Shown here: positions 16,657 through 25,165 of the stretch, in pieces | Position numbering within the stretch: the stretch's first letter is position 1 | How the letters are laid out: the number at the start of each line of letters is the position of its first letter | Source: Elusimicrobiota bacterium | GTDB taxonomy: Bacteria; Elusimicrobiota; Elusimicrobia; UBA1565; UBA9628 | Assembly (NCBI GenBank): GCA_016182905.1 | Contig: JACPFR010000014.1 | Location: forward strand, 1 to 64,000 | DNA: 64,000 nucleotides | Direction of reading: 5' to 3' | Program-made: the position numbers and the translations under genes | The notes under the pieces: generated by a model | What the model saw: the letters and a program-made list of their open reading frames with translations, nothing else | Databases searched by the model: none | Told to the model about the DNA's origin: nothing

Positions 16657-17738
16657 CGCGCGAGGGCGGGCTGGATCAGCCAGCCCTTTTCCCGGGCCTT
16701 GGCCTCGAGGTCCTTGTCGCCGGACAGGATCACCCGCACCCCGTCCCCGTAGGTCATCAGGTCGAGGTCGGCCGCGTCTCGCCCGAGGGCGAGGTCCGGG
16801 GGACGCCCCACCGACGCCTTGACGATCTCCGCCTTGCCGCTGCGGGTCGGGACCGGCTTGAGGACGGACGCGGAGTAGCGGTTGCCGTCGGGCGCGGCGC
16901 GCACGCCCGCGACGCGGCTCGGATCGATGCCGTAATCCGCCGCGGCCGCGATCAGCACCGGCTGGGGGACGTCGTCGACGACCCAGACGTCCACGCCGGC
17001 CTCGCGGAGCTTCAGGGCGAGGTCGCGCATCTCGGGGATCAGCCGCAGGCCGCGGCGCACGCGCAGCGGCTCCCGGTCGGCGGGCTCGGAGTGGACGAGC
17101 TCGACGCCCCCGGGGCGGGACTTCTCCCCGGCGAGCACCGCGCGGGCGTAGTCGACGGCCTCGTCCTCGCGCCAGCCGGCCCACACGCGCATCAGGTACT
17201 GGCGGCACTCGCGACGGCCCACCTCGCGGCAGAGGCCGATGTAGCTTCCGAGCATGGCCTTGCGGTAGACGTGGTAGTCCGGCTGGGAGGACCACACCGA
17301 GCTCGACAGCGAGATGAACTGGTTGTAGGCGGCGCGCGCCGGCTGGCGGCCGTAACCGACCGGCATGATCTCCCACCACGGGTCGTCGAAGCGGAAATCG
17401 ACGCTCGTCGCGAGATGAAGGAACACGAGCTCGGCGGGATCTCCGGTGACCGACGCGTCGCTCCACGGGAGCACGGCGACCGGCGGCTTGGCCGGGTCGT
17501 AGCCGGGGGCTCCCTTCCAGCGCTCCGCGAGGAACTTGTCGAGCGCCGCCCGGACCTCGGGCTTCCAGCGGCCGCTCATCAGGCGCGGGACGACCGGCGC
17601 GGTCGAGACCGCGGGCTCCTCGACGGCCGCGCGCTTCGGCATCCTCCGGAAGTTCTTCGGCTTGCGCGCTTCGGCGGGCGCGGCCGCGAGCGCGAGGAGC
17701 GCGAGAAAAAAGGCGATTCCCGGAAATTTTTTTCTCAT
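16653..17738 (-). CDS. Secreted HAD-fold protein with lost catalytic aspartates
   Basis: A 361-residue protein with a signal peptide (residues 1-24). Its layout follows HAD phosphatases of the phosphoserine-phosphatase type. PPVAVLPWSDASVTGD sits where the family has the nucleophile DxDxT and the following GD. LRLIPEMRDLALKLREAG followed by VDVWVVDDVPQ sits at motif II, and GRDAADLDLMTYGDG sits at motif IV. Both aspartates of motif I are replaced (PWSDA), so phosphatase chemistry is unlikely. It may bind a ligand or act as a structural pseudoenzyme. The -10-like TATAAC (plus 17753-17758) lies 14 nt before the ATG. Confidence 0.65.
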   Translation of the reverse strand: MRKKFPGIAFFLALLALAAAPAEARKPKNFRRMPKRAAVEEPAVSTAPVVPRLMSGRWKPEVRAALDKFLAERWKGAPGYDPAKPPVAVLPWSDASVTGDPAELVFLHLATSVDFRFDDPWWEIMPVGYGRQPARAAYNQFISLSSSVWSSQPDYHVYRKAMLGSYIGLCREVGRRECRQYLMRVWAGWREDEAVDYARAVLAGEKSRPGGVELVHSEPADREPLRVRRGLRLIPEMRDLALKLREAGVDVWVVDDVPQPVLIAAAADYGIDPSRVAGVRAAPDGNRYSASVLKPVPTRSGKAEIVKASVGRPPDLALGRDAADLDLMTYGDGVRVILSGDKDLEAKAREKGWLIQPALAR

Positions 17739-17804
17739 CGTCGTCGAGCAATGTTATAAAATAAACGGCCGCTCATTCTTCGTCGGAGGATCACCGAGCC
17801 CAAC

Positions 17805-18863
17805 ATGGCGAACATCAAGAAGTCGGACCTGCTTAAGGAAGAGATCGAGCACATCGACATCACCAAGCATGACATGCGTCCTCTCGTCGAGGCCTACTCG
17901 AAGATGTCCTTCTCCGCCCGCGACCTCGCGCGCGCGAGCAACATCTACGACAAGATGCTCGCCGACAAGGAATGCGGGGTGATCCTCTGCCTGGCCGGTT
18001 CCTTGTTCTCCGCCGGGCTCAAGAAGATCGTCTGGCAGATGGTCGAGAGCAACATGGTGGACGCGATCGTCTCCACCGGCGCGAACATCGTCGACCAGGA
18101 CTTCTTCGAGGCCCTCGGCTACAAGCACTACAAGGGCTCGAAGTGGGAGGACGACATGTCCCTGCGCGGCGCCCGCATCGACCGCATCTACGACACCTTC
18201 ATCGACGAGGACGAGCTCGGCGCGTGCGACAACGTCATCTCCGACATCGTGGGCAACCTCAAGCCCAAGCCTTACTCCTCCCGCGAGATCGTCGAGGAGA
18301 TGGGCAAGTACCTCGTGAAGAAGTCCAAGGTCAAGGACTCCATCGTGCTGTCCGCGTACAAGAAGGGCGTTCCGATCTTCATCCCGGCGCTCTCCGACTG
18401 CTCGGCCGGCTTCGGGTTCCTCCACCACCAGTGGCACAACCCCGAGAGCCACGCCTCGATCGACTCCGCGAAGGACTTCCGGGAGCTCGTGCGCGTCAAG
18501 CTCGCGTGCGGCGACACGGGCCTTCTCATGATCGGCGGCGGCGTGCCCAAGAACTTCGCCCAGGACGTGACGGTCGGCGCCGAGATGATCGGCCTCGAGC
18601 CCATCATGCACAAGTACGCGGTGCAGATCACCGTGGCCGACGAGCGCGACGGCGCTTTGTCGGGCTCGACTTTGCGCGAGGCGTGCTCGTGGGGCAAGGT
18701 CGCGGTCACCGACGAGCAGATGGTCTTCTCCGAAGCCACCATCGCGCTCCCGGTCCTCGCGGGCTACGGCTGGCACAAGGGCAACTGGAAGAAGCGCCGC
18801 GAGCGCCGCTTCAACGCGATGCTCAACGACGAGAAGGCGAAGATTCCCGCCGCCCTCCGCTAA
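17805..18863 (+). CDS. Deoxyhypusine synthase family protein
   Basis: A 352-residue bacterial member of the deoxyhypusine synthase family, whose enzymes transfer the aminobutyl group of spermidine through a lysine-imine intermediate. The catalytic lysine is kept (REACSWGKVAV, K298), as are the NAD-site segments STGANIVDQDF, FIPALSDCSAGFGF and LLMIGGGVPKN. Bacteria have no eIF5A, and known bacterial relatives act as homospermidine synthases or have unknown acceptors. Adjacent agmatinase-like and deacetylase-like genes support a polyamine role. An AGGA ribosome site (CGGAGGA) precedes the ATG. Confidence 0.93.
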   Translation: MANIKKSDLLKEEIEHIDITKHDMRPLVEAYSKMSFSARDLARASNIYDKMLADKECGVILCLAGSLFSAGLKKIVWQMVESNMVDAIVSTGANIVDQDFFEALGYKHYKGSKWEDDMSLRGARIDRIYDTFIDEDELGACDNVISDIVGNLKPKPYSSREIVEEMGKYLVKKSKVKDSIVLSAYKKGVPIFIPALSDCSAGFGFLHHQWHNPESHASIDSAKDFRELVRVKLACGDTGLLMIGGGVPKNFAQDVTVGAEMIGLEPIMHKYAVQITVADERDGALSGSTLREACSWGKVAVTDEQMVFSEATIALPVLAGYGWHKGNWKKRRERRFNAMLNDEKAKIPAALR

Positions 18864-18870
18864 AGATCAC

Positions 18871-19725
18871 ATGGGTCGGGTCTTCTCCGACCTCAAGACC
18901 GCCGAATACGGCGCCTCGGGACACCCCGAGGCGCCGTTTCGCGTTTTAAGGACCTTCGAACGGGCGAAGTCCGCGGGGCACGCCCCGGAGCTCCCCGCCG
19001 TGACCGCCGGAGCCTCGGACGTCGCCCTGCTCCACGGCGAGGGGCACCTGAACTCCATCCGCCTCGGCACCTTCGAGGACGCCGACACGCCGATGTTCGC
19101 CCGCATCGCCGACATCGCCCTGATCTCCCTATCCGGCGCCCTCTCGGCCGCGGACGCGGCGCTCACGGGAGAGCCGTCGTTCTCGCTGATGCGCCCGCCG
19201 GGGCACCACGCCGGCAAGGACCGGGTCGCCGGCTTCTGCTACCTGAATAATCTGGCGCTCGCCGTCGCCCGCCTTCAGAAGGCGAAGCCGGGCCTGAAGG
19301 TCGGCATCGTCGACTTCGACGTGCACCACGGCGACGGGACCGAGTCGCTGGTGCTCGGCCGCGAGAACACCGCCTTCCTGTCCCTCCATCAGTACCCGCT
19401 GTACCCCGGGACCGGTTTCGAGTCGCGCGGCAACTGCCGGAACGTGCCCCTCGAAGCGGGGGCCGCCGAGGATGATTGGCTTTCGGCCTTCATGCCCGCC
19501 TTCGAAGACCTGATCAAAACCAAGCCCGACGTCCTCGCCGTCTCCGCCGGCTTCGACGCTTATAAAGGAGACCCGATCGCCGGCCTCAAGCTCGACCGCG
19601 CGACCTTCAAGCGGATCGGCGCCCTTCTCGCGGCGACCAGGATCCCGCGCTTCGCGACGCTGGAGGGCGGCTATTCGGAAGACCTCCCCCTCCTCGTCGA
19701 GAGCTTCCTCGATGGGTTTTTCTAG
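18871..19725 (+). CDS. Histone-deacetylase/acetylpolyamine amidohydrolase family protein
   Basis: A zinc amidohydrolase of 284 residues that starts 7 bp after the DHS-like gene. Active-site motifs are intact: the catalytic His pair in RPPGHHAGKD, zinc ligands in DFDVHHGDGT and VSAGFDAYKGDP, and a C-terminal LEGGYSED. Family members remove acetyl groups from polyamines, lysine or other amines. Next to a spermidine-using enzyme and an agmatinase-family gene, an N-acetylpolyamine substrate is a reasonable guess, but the sequence does not prove it. Confidence 0.92.
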   Translation: MGRVFSDLKTAEYGASGHPEAPFRVLRTFERAKSAGHAPELPAVTAGASDVALLHGEGHLNSIRLGTFEDADTPMFARIADIALISLSGALSAADAALTGEPSFSLMRPPGHHAGKDRVAGFCYLNNLALAVARLQKAKPGLKVGIVDFDVHHGDGTESLVLGRENTAFLSLHQYPLYPGTGFESRGNCRNVPLEAGAAEDDWLSAFMPAFEDLIKTKPDVLAVSAGFDAYKGDPIAGLKLDRATFKRIGALLAATRIPRFATLEGGYSEDLPLLVESFLDGFF

Positions 19726-19748
19726 GCGACCGCCGGCCCGACCTTTTT

Positions 19749-19836
19749 TGGTTCTCTGCTTTTAAGCAGAGCGGAGGCAGATTGAAGCGATTAAACACTC
19801 CGTTGGCCCCCGCCTATGCTTAAAAGCAGAGAACCA
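19749..19836. repeat. 88-bp element with 20-bp perfect terminal inverted repeats
   Basis: Arms 19749-19768 and 19817-19836 are exact reverse complements. The left arm can also fold alone (CTCTGCTT-TT-AAGCAGAG). It sits between the deacetylase stop and the agmatinase start and is more AT-rich than its surroundings. It could be a MITE-like insertion or a terminator-like stem separating two co-directional genes. Its arms differ from those of the other inverted repeats in the window. Confidence 0.75.
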
Positions 19837-19878
19837 TTTTGGAGGAGTCCGCCGGCGCCCCCGATTTCTCCGGTTTGC

Positions 19879-19884
19879 TAGAAT
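19879..19884 (+). promoter_or_regulatory. Extended -10 element of the agmatinase-like gene, probably leaderless
   Basis: TGCTAGAAT is an extended -10 (TAGAAT at 19879-19884) that ends 5 nt before the ATG at 19890. No ribosome site is present and no clear -35 is seen. Confidence 0.6.
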
Positions 19885-19889
19885 CAACC

Positions 19890-20942
19890 ATGCTCGACTT
19901 CGATCCGAACTCCGCCCCCGACGCCGACTCCGGCGTCTTCGGTCTCCCCCACGAGGAAAAGGACGCCGCTTTGGTCCTGCTGCCCGTGCCCTGGGAGGCG
20001 ACGACCTCCTACGGCGGCGGGACTTCGAACGGCCCCAGGGCGATCCTCGAGGCCAGCGGGCAGGTCGACCTGTTCGACGGCGAGGTGCACAAGCCCTACG
20101 AGCCCGGGATCTACATGCGCCCGGAGTCCAAAGAGGTCCGCGCCTGGAACAAGGCCGCGAAGGCCGCCGCGCAGAAGGTCATCAAGCAAGGCGGGCGCAT
20201 CGAAGGGAACAAGGCGCTGCAGAAGGCGCTCAAAAAGGCGAACGGCCTCGGCGGGAAGCTCAACGATTGGGTCTACCGCGAGACCAAGGGCTTGATGGAC
20301 GCCGGCAAGATCGTCGGCCTCGTCGGCGGGGACCACTCGGTGCCTTACGGCGCGTTCAAGGCGGCGGCCGAGAAGCACGGGGAGTTCGGGCTGCTCCATT
20401 TCGACGCGCACTCCGACACGCGCGTCGCCTACGAGGGGTTCACCTGGTCGCACGCCTCCATCATGTACAACGCGATGGAGAACATCCCGAAGATCTCCCG
20501 GATCGTCCAGGTCGGCATCCGCGACTTCTGCGAGCAGGAGCACGAGTTCACGCGCGCTCTCGGGGAGCGCGCGAAGGTGTTCTACGACCGCGATCTGGCC
20601 TGGCGCCGGTTCTCCGGCGAGCCGTGGACGAAGACGGCCGCGGAGATCGTCGCCGCCCTGCCGCCGCGGGTGTGGATCAGTTTCGACATCGACGGCCTGG
20701 ACCCGAAGCTGTGCCCGCACACGGGCACGCCGGTCCCCGGCGGCCTGGAGCTCGCCGAGGCCGTGCACCTGATCGGGCTCCTCGCCCGCTCGGGACGCAC
20801 GATCATCGGCTTCGACCTCAACGAGGTCTCCCCCGCCCCCGGCGGCAAGGACGAGTGGGACGCCAACGTCGGCATGCGCCTGCTGTACAAGCTGATCGCT
20901 TGGACCTTCGTCAGCCGCGGACTGCGCAAAGCCCGCGAATGA
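19890..20942 (+). CDS. Agmatinase/arginase-family ureohydrolase
   Basis: A 350-residue manganese ureohydrolase. The metal-binding motifs are all present: VGGDHSVPYG, HFDAHSDTR and SFDIDGLDP. The length and a charged insert at about 70-130 (KAAKAAAQKVIKQGG...) exceed usual SpeB proteins. It probably releases urea from agmatine or a substituted agmatine to give putrescine or spermidine. An upstream in-frame ATG at 19839 is unlikely because the -10 box at 19879 lies inside that extension. The next gene overlaps its stop (ATGA). Confidence 0.92.
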   Translation: MLDFDPNSAPDADSGVFGLPHEEKDAALVLLPVPWEATTSYGGGTSNGPRAILEASGQVDLFDGEVHKPYEPGIYMRPESKEVRAWNKAAKAAAQKVIKQGGRIEGNKALQKALKKANGLGGKLNDWVYRETKGLMDAGKIVGLVGGDHSVPYGAFKAAAEKHGEFGLLHFDAHSDTRVAYEGFTWSHASIMYNAMENIPKISRIVQVGIRDFCEQEHEFTRALGERAKVFYDRDLAWRRFSGEPWTKTAAEIVAALPPRVWISFDIDGLDPKLCPHTGTPVPGGLELAEAVHLIGLLARSGRTIIGFDLNEVSPAPGGKDEWDANVGMRLLYKLIAWTFVSRGLRKARE

Positions 20943-22048
20943 ACATACTCGTGGTCATGGGCACGCGGCCCGAGGCCATCAAGCTCGCTCCCGTCGTGGC
21001 CGCGCTGCGCCGGCGAAAGGGATTGAAAACGCTCGTTTGCGCCACGGCCCAGCACCGCGAGCTGCTCGACCAGGCGCTGCGGCTCTTCAGGCTGAAGCCC
21101 GACTTCGACCTCGATCTCATGCGCCCGGGCCAGTCGCCGGACGCCGTCGCCAAAAGGGTGGTCTCCTCGCTGGGCCCGCTCCTAGGCCGCGTGAAGCCGG
21201 ACATGGTCGTGGTGCAGGGCGACACCACCACGGCCGCCGCCGCCGCGCTGTGCGCGTCGGAACGCGGGATCCCGGTGGCGCATGTCGAGGCGGGACTGCG
21301 TTCCTTTGATTTCAAAGACCCTTTTCCCGAGGAACTCAATCGCGTCTTCATCGACACGCTCTCCTCGCTCGTGTTCCCCCCGACGCCGCAGGCAAAAAAA
21401 AATCTGATGCGCGAGAAGCTGGGCGGCCGTTCGTCGTTGATGACCGGCAACACGGTGGTCGACGCATTAAGGTCCGCCGAAGGCGGACAAGCTCCAAACC
21501 CTCTTACCCCGCACGAGGTTCTGGTGACCTTGCACCGCCGCGAGATCCACGGAAAGCCGTTAACAAGGATCTACACGAGTCTACTGAGGCTCGTCAACCA
21601 ACATGAGGATCTGTTGTTCGTCTATCCGGTGCACCCCAATCCGTTGATTCTAAAAACCGCGAAGCGGATGCTCCAGCACCCGCGCCTCCGTCTCCTGTCC
21701 CCCCTGTCCTACCCCGATTTCCTCGCCCATCTGAAGCGTTCCCTCTTCGTCATCACCGACTCCGGCGGCGTCCAGGAGGAGGCCGTCTGCCTCGGCAAGC
21801 CCGTCCTCGTCGTGCGCGAGAAGACCGAGCGCCCCGAGGTCCTCGCCTCCGGCGCGGGCCGCCTCGTCGGGCTCGACCCCGCGCGCCTCGAGCGCTGGAC
21901 CTCGCGCCTGCTGACCGACCCCGCCCTGCGCCGCAGGATGAGCCGCGGCCGGAGCCTATACGGCGACGGCCGCGCCGCGAAGCGCGTCGCCGCCGGGATC
22001 GTCCATTGGCTCGGCCGCGGCCCTCGTCCCAAGGAATGGAGACCATGA
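20939..22048 (+). CDS. UDP-N-acetylglucosamine 2-epimerase, paralogue 1
   Basis: A 369-residue non-hydrolysing UDP-GlcNAc 2-epimerase (WecB-like), making UDP-ManNAc for surface polysaccharides. The fold starts MNILVVMGTRPEAIKLAPVV. Further motifs are VVQGDTTTAAAAAL, HVEAGLRSFD, FPEELNRVFID, VTLHRREIHG and ITDSGGVQEEAVCLGKPVLV. The Asp, Glu and His residues of the active site appear conserved. It overlaps the agmatinase stop (ATGA) and is itself overlapped by a second paralogue. Confidence 0.94.
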   Translation: MNILVVMGTRPEAIKLAPVVAALRRRKGLKTLVCATAQHRELLDQALRLFRLKPDFDLDLMRPGQSPDAVAKRVVSSLGPLLGRVKPDMVVVQGDTTTAAAAALCASERGIPVAHVEAGLRSFDFKDPFPEELNRVFIDTLSSLVFPPTPQAKKNLMREKLGGRSSLMTGNTVVDALRSAEGGQAPNPLTPHEVLVTLHRREIHGKPLTRIYTSLLRLVNQHEDLLFVYPVHPNPLILKTAKRMLQHPRLRLLSPLSYPDFLAHLKRSLFVITDSGGVQEEAVCLGKPVLVVREKTERPEVLASGAGRLVGLDPARLERWTSRLLTDPALRRRMSRGRSLYGDGRAAKRVAAGIVHWLGRGPRPKEWRP

Positions 22049-23136
22049 AACACATACTTCACGTCGTCGGCGCCCGCCCGAACTTCATCAAGGCCGCCCC
22101 CGTCCTGCGCGCGCTGGCCGCCCGCAAGGGCGTCCGTCAGACCTTGGTGCACACCGGCCAGCACTACGACGTCAACATGTCGGACGTCTTCTTCCGCCAG
22201 CTCGGGATGCCCGCGCCCGACGCGTCGCTCGGCGTCGGCTCCGGGTCGCACGCCAAGCAGACCGCCCAGGTGCTCCTCGGCCTCGAGCCCGTGCTGCTCG
22301 AGCGCAAGCCCGACGCCGTCGTCGTGTACGGCGACGTCAACTCGACGATGGCCGCCGCGCTCGCCGCCGTCAAGCTCCGCATCCCCGTCGCGCACGTCGA
22401 GGCCGGCCTGCGCTCCGGCGACCGGGAGATGCCCGAGGAGATCAACCGGATCATCACCGACGCCGTCTCCGACCTCCTGTTCACGCCCTCCAAGGACGGG
22501 GACGCGAACCTCGCGAAGGAAGGCGTCCCGAAGAGCAAGATCCGCTTCGTCGGCAACGTGATGATCGACACCCTGATCCGGCTCCTGCCGGCCGCGGCGC
22601 GGCCCGCCGAGCCGCGCCTCGACGGCCGCTACGTCCTGGTGACGGTCCATCGCCCCGCGAACACCGACGATCCGAAGGGCCTGGCGGCGCTGATGAAGGC
22701 CCTGGCCGGAATCTCGAAGCTCGCCCCGGTCGTCTTCCCGATCCACCCGAGGACTCGCGCTCGTCTTGATAAGGCCGGCTTCAAAGCGCCGGCGGGCGGA
22801 CGTCTTATGCTCATCGAACCTCTGGGCTATCTCGAGTTCCTCGCCCTGCAGCGGGACGCGGCCCTCGTCGTCACCGACTCGGGCGGCATCCAGGAGGAGA
22901 CGACGTACCTGGGCGTGCCTTGCCTGACGGTGCGGACGACGACCGAGCGGCCGGTCACGGTGACGGCCGGCACCAACATGCTCGTGCGCGACTGCTCGCG
23001 GCTGCCGCGCGAGGCGGCGGCGGCCCTCAAGCGGGGACGAAAGCCCGCCAGGCCGCCGAAGCTCTGGGACGGCAAGGCGGGCGAGCGCGTCGCCGACGGC
23101 CTCCTGTCCTGGCTCGCTCAGCGCCGCGCGGCGTAG
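22045..23136 (+). CDS. UDP-N-acetylglucosamine 2-epimerase, paralogue 2
   Basis: A 363-residue second member of the same family: HVVGARPNFIKAAPVL, VYGDVNSTMAAALAA, HVEAGLRSGDREMPEEINR, VTVHRPANTDDP and VTDSGGIQEETTYLGVPCLT. It is clearly diverged from its neighbour. GGAG lies 6 nt before the ATG at 22045, which overlaps the upstream stop (ATGA). Its 3' end overlaps the glycosyltransferase gene on the other strand by 19 bp. One copy may be specific for a different sugar nucleotide, such as a di-N-acetylated sugar; this is inference. Confidence 0.94.
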   Translation: MKHILHVVGARPNFIKAAPVLRALAARKGVRQTLVHTGQHYDVNMSDVFFRQLGMPAPDASLGVGSGSHAKQTAQVLLGLEPVLLERKPDAVVVYGDVNSTMAAALAAVKLRIPVAHVEAGLRSGDREMPEEINRIITDAVSDLLFTPSKDGDANLAKEGVPKSKIRFVGNVMIDTLIRLLPAAARPAEPRLDGRYVLVTVHRPANTDDPKGLAALMKALAGISKLAPVVFPIHPRTRARLDKAGFKAPAGGRLMLIEPLGYLEFLALQRDAALVVTDSGGIQEETTYLGVPCLTVRTTTERPVTVTAGTNMLVRDCSRLPREAAAALKRGRKPARPPKLWDGKAGERVADGLLSWLAQRRAA

Positions 23137-24236
23137 ACGGCCTCGTAGGCCGCGATCGTCTTGCTCGCCGCGCCGCTCCAGGAGAAATCCTTGCAGCGCT
23201 CGAGGCCCTTCGCGCGCATGCGCGCGCGCAGCTCCGGGTCGAAGGCGACGGCCTCCATGCCGCGGCACATATCCTCAGGGGTCGGGTCCGCGTGCAGGCC
23301 CGCGTCGGCGACGATCTCGGTCTGGGCTCCCCCCCGCGCGGCCACGGTCGGTATGCCGCAGGCCATCGCCTCGATCAGCGGGAGGTGGAAGCCCTCGAGC
23401 GCCGACGCCGAGACGTAGGCGAGGGCCTTCCGGTAGTACGGGGCGACCTGCGACTGCGGGACGTTGCCCGCGAAGGTCACCTCGCCGGTCAGGCCGGCCT
23501 TGGCGAGCAGCTCCTCGATGAGGGCCTGCTCGTCGCCGGGCGCGCCGCAGATCACGAAGCGGTGCGGCGCCTCGGGGTGCTTCTTCTTGAACCGGACGAA
23601 GCCTTCCATGAGGATGCGCGTGTTCTTCGTCGTCCGAGTGACGCCGACGAAGAGGAAGTAGGGCTTCTCCGCGGGATCGCGGGGCGAATCGTCGGGCCGG
23701 AACTCGTCGAGCGGAGCGCCGTAGTAGACGACCTCCACCTTGGCCGGATCGAGGCCCCAGTGCTCGATCGCCGCCTCGCGCGCGACGCCCGAGATCGCCA
23801 GGACCTTGTCCGCCTGGCGGACCGAGCGCGGCAGCAAAGTGTTGAAGTAGAAGCCGTCCCAGCCGGTGAAGCGCTCGTCGGTCGCGTAGGCGAGCGTCAT
23901 CAAGGACGGCAGGCGGTCGAGCCGGGGAAGCCAGTTCGAGAAGCCGTGGACGACGTCCACGCCGAGCGCGCGCAGGCGCCTCTCTTGCCAGCGCAGGCCG
24001 AGGTATTCCTCGGCGGGGAGCAGCAGGCGCTGGGGCGCCTTGATCGTCTCGATCCGGAAGTTCGGCTGCGGCGGCAGGTAAAGCTCGCGGATCCGCTCCG
24101 GGTTCTTCCAGAAGGCGCCGAACAGGATGTACTCGTTCTTCTTGTCCTCGGCGGCCAGCGCCCGGACGATCATGTCCGTGTAGCGGCGGAACCCCCCTCC
24201 GGCGAGGGCCCCGGAGACCTCGAGCCCGATCCTCAT
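23118..24236 (-). CDS. Family 4 glycosyltransferase
   Basis: A 372-residue GT-B glycosyltransferase of the GT4 type. The N-terminal domain starts MRIGLEVSGALAGGGFRRYT. The C-terminal domain has FLFVGVTRTTKN, an EGFHLPLIEAMACGIPTVAA donor-site stretch with the E-x7-E motif, and EIVADAG. The ATG at 24236 overlaps the upstream epimerase stop (ATGA). It probably adds a sugar during exopolysaccharide or O-antigen assembly, together with the adjacent sugar-nucleotide enzymes. Confidence 0.92.
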   Translation of the reverse strand: MRIGLEVSGALAGGGFRRYTDMIVRALAAEDKKNEYILFGAFWKNPERIRELYLPPQPNFRIETIKAPQRLLLPAEEYLGLRWQERRLRALGVDVVHGFSNWLPRLDRLPSLMTLAYATDERFTGWDGFYFNTLLPRSVRQADKVLAISGVAREAAIEHWGLDPAKVEVVYYGAPLDEFRPDDSPRDPAEKPYFLFVGVTRTTKNTRILMEGFVRFKKKHPEAPHRFVICGAPGDEQALIEELLAKAGLTGEVTFAGNVPQSQVAPYYRKALAYVSASALEGFHLPLIEAMACGIPTVAARGGAQTEIVADAGLHADPTPEDMCRGMEAVAFDPELRARMRAKGLERCKDFSWSGAASKTIAAYEAVYAARR

Positions 24237-25162
24237 CGGGACCCGAAGCGGCCGCGGTACCAGTCGACGGTCCGGCGCAGTCCCTCGGCTAGGCCCACCG
24301 TCGGCGCCCAGCCGGCGTCGCGGCGCGTGAGGCGGTTGTCGGCCCGGCGGCGCGCGGTCTTGTCCCAGCCGCGGCGGGGCGTGAAGCGCACGTCGACGTC
24401 GCGGCCGCAGGCGTCCTGGATCATCGCGGCCAGAGCCTTGATCGAGGTCTCGCGGCCGGTGCCGACCGGATAGACGCGCGGGCCCAAAGTCTTGCGCGAG
24501 CGCGCGACGGCCAACGTCCCCGCGACGATGTCGTCGACGAAGGTGAAGTCCCGGGTCTCGGTGCCGTCGCCGGTGATCGTCAGGGGCTCCCCCTTCATGA
24601 CGCGGTCGATCCAGTTGATGATCACGTTCCGGTACCGGCCGGGCCACTCGCCGGGGCCGTAGCAGTTGTAGTAGCGCACGGTCCGGACCGGGACCGCCGC
24701 GATGCGGCGATAGTAGCGGCAGTACAGCTCGCCGGTGAACTTGGACGCCATGTACGGGGTGCTGAAGCCCTCGGCGAGGCCCGCGTCGAGGTCGCCGGTC
24801 AGCGACGAGGTCGAGGCGAACAGGAAGGTCTTGAGCCCGCGGATGCGCGAGGCGCCCTCGAGCATGTGCATCGTGCCGAGCGCGTTGGCCCGGAAGTCCT
24901 TGAGCGGGAAGTCGCAGGAGTTCTGGTTGGCGAAGAAGGCCGCGAGGTGGTAGATCTCGTCGAAGCCCGGCTTCAGGACCCGCGCGACGGTCTTCTCGTC
25001 GCCGACGTCGCCTTTGACGAAGCGGACGCCCTTGGGGAGGTTCTCTCTATGCCCCGAGGTCAGGTCGTCGAGGACGGTCACGCGGCAGCCCTCGCGGACG
25101 AGCGCGGCGACGAGGTTTCCCCCGATGGCCCCCGCCCCGCCCGTCACGAGAGCGCGCTTCAT
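24233..25162 (-). CDS. NAD-dependent sugar-nucleotide epimerase/dehydratase
   Basis: An extended SDR of 309 residues (GalE/RfbB/Gmd superfamily). Visible are the Rossmann loop VTGGAGAIGGNL, DDLTSGHREN, HLAAFFANQ, the catalytic ASTSSLTG and YMASKFTGE (Tyr-x3-Lys), then RYYNCYGPGEWPG. The FFANQNS segment is typical of UDP-glucuronate or UDP-glucose 4-epimerase-like proteins, but the substrate is uncertain. It starts 3 bp after the heptad-repeat protein gene and runs into the GT4 gene with an overlap. Confidence 0.92.
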   Translation of the reverse strand: MKRALVTGGAGAIGGNLVAALVREGCRVTVLDDLTSGHRENLPKGVRFVKGDVGDEKTVARVLKPGFDEIYHLAAFFANQNSCDFPLKDFRANALGTMHMLEGASRIRGLKTFLFASTSSLTGDLDAGLAEGFSTPYMASKFTGELYCRYYRRIAAVPVRTVRYYNCYGPGEWPGRYRNVIINWIDRVMKGEPLTITGDGTETRDFTFVDDIVAGTLAVARSRKTLGPRVYPVGTGRETSIKALAAMIQDACGRDVDVRFTPRRGWDKTARRRADNRLTRRDAGWAPTVGLAEGLRRTVDWYRGRFGSR

Positions 25163-25165
25163 CGC

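Noticed and set aside
19839-19889. N-terminal extension of the agmatinase-like protein to the ATG at 19839
   Set aside because: The extension spans the -10 box and starts 3 bp after the inverted-repeat element. The ATG at 19890 fits the leaderless pattern.
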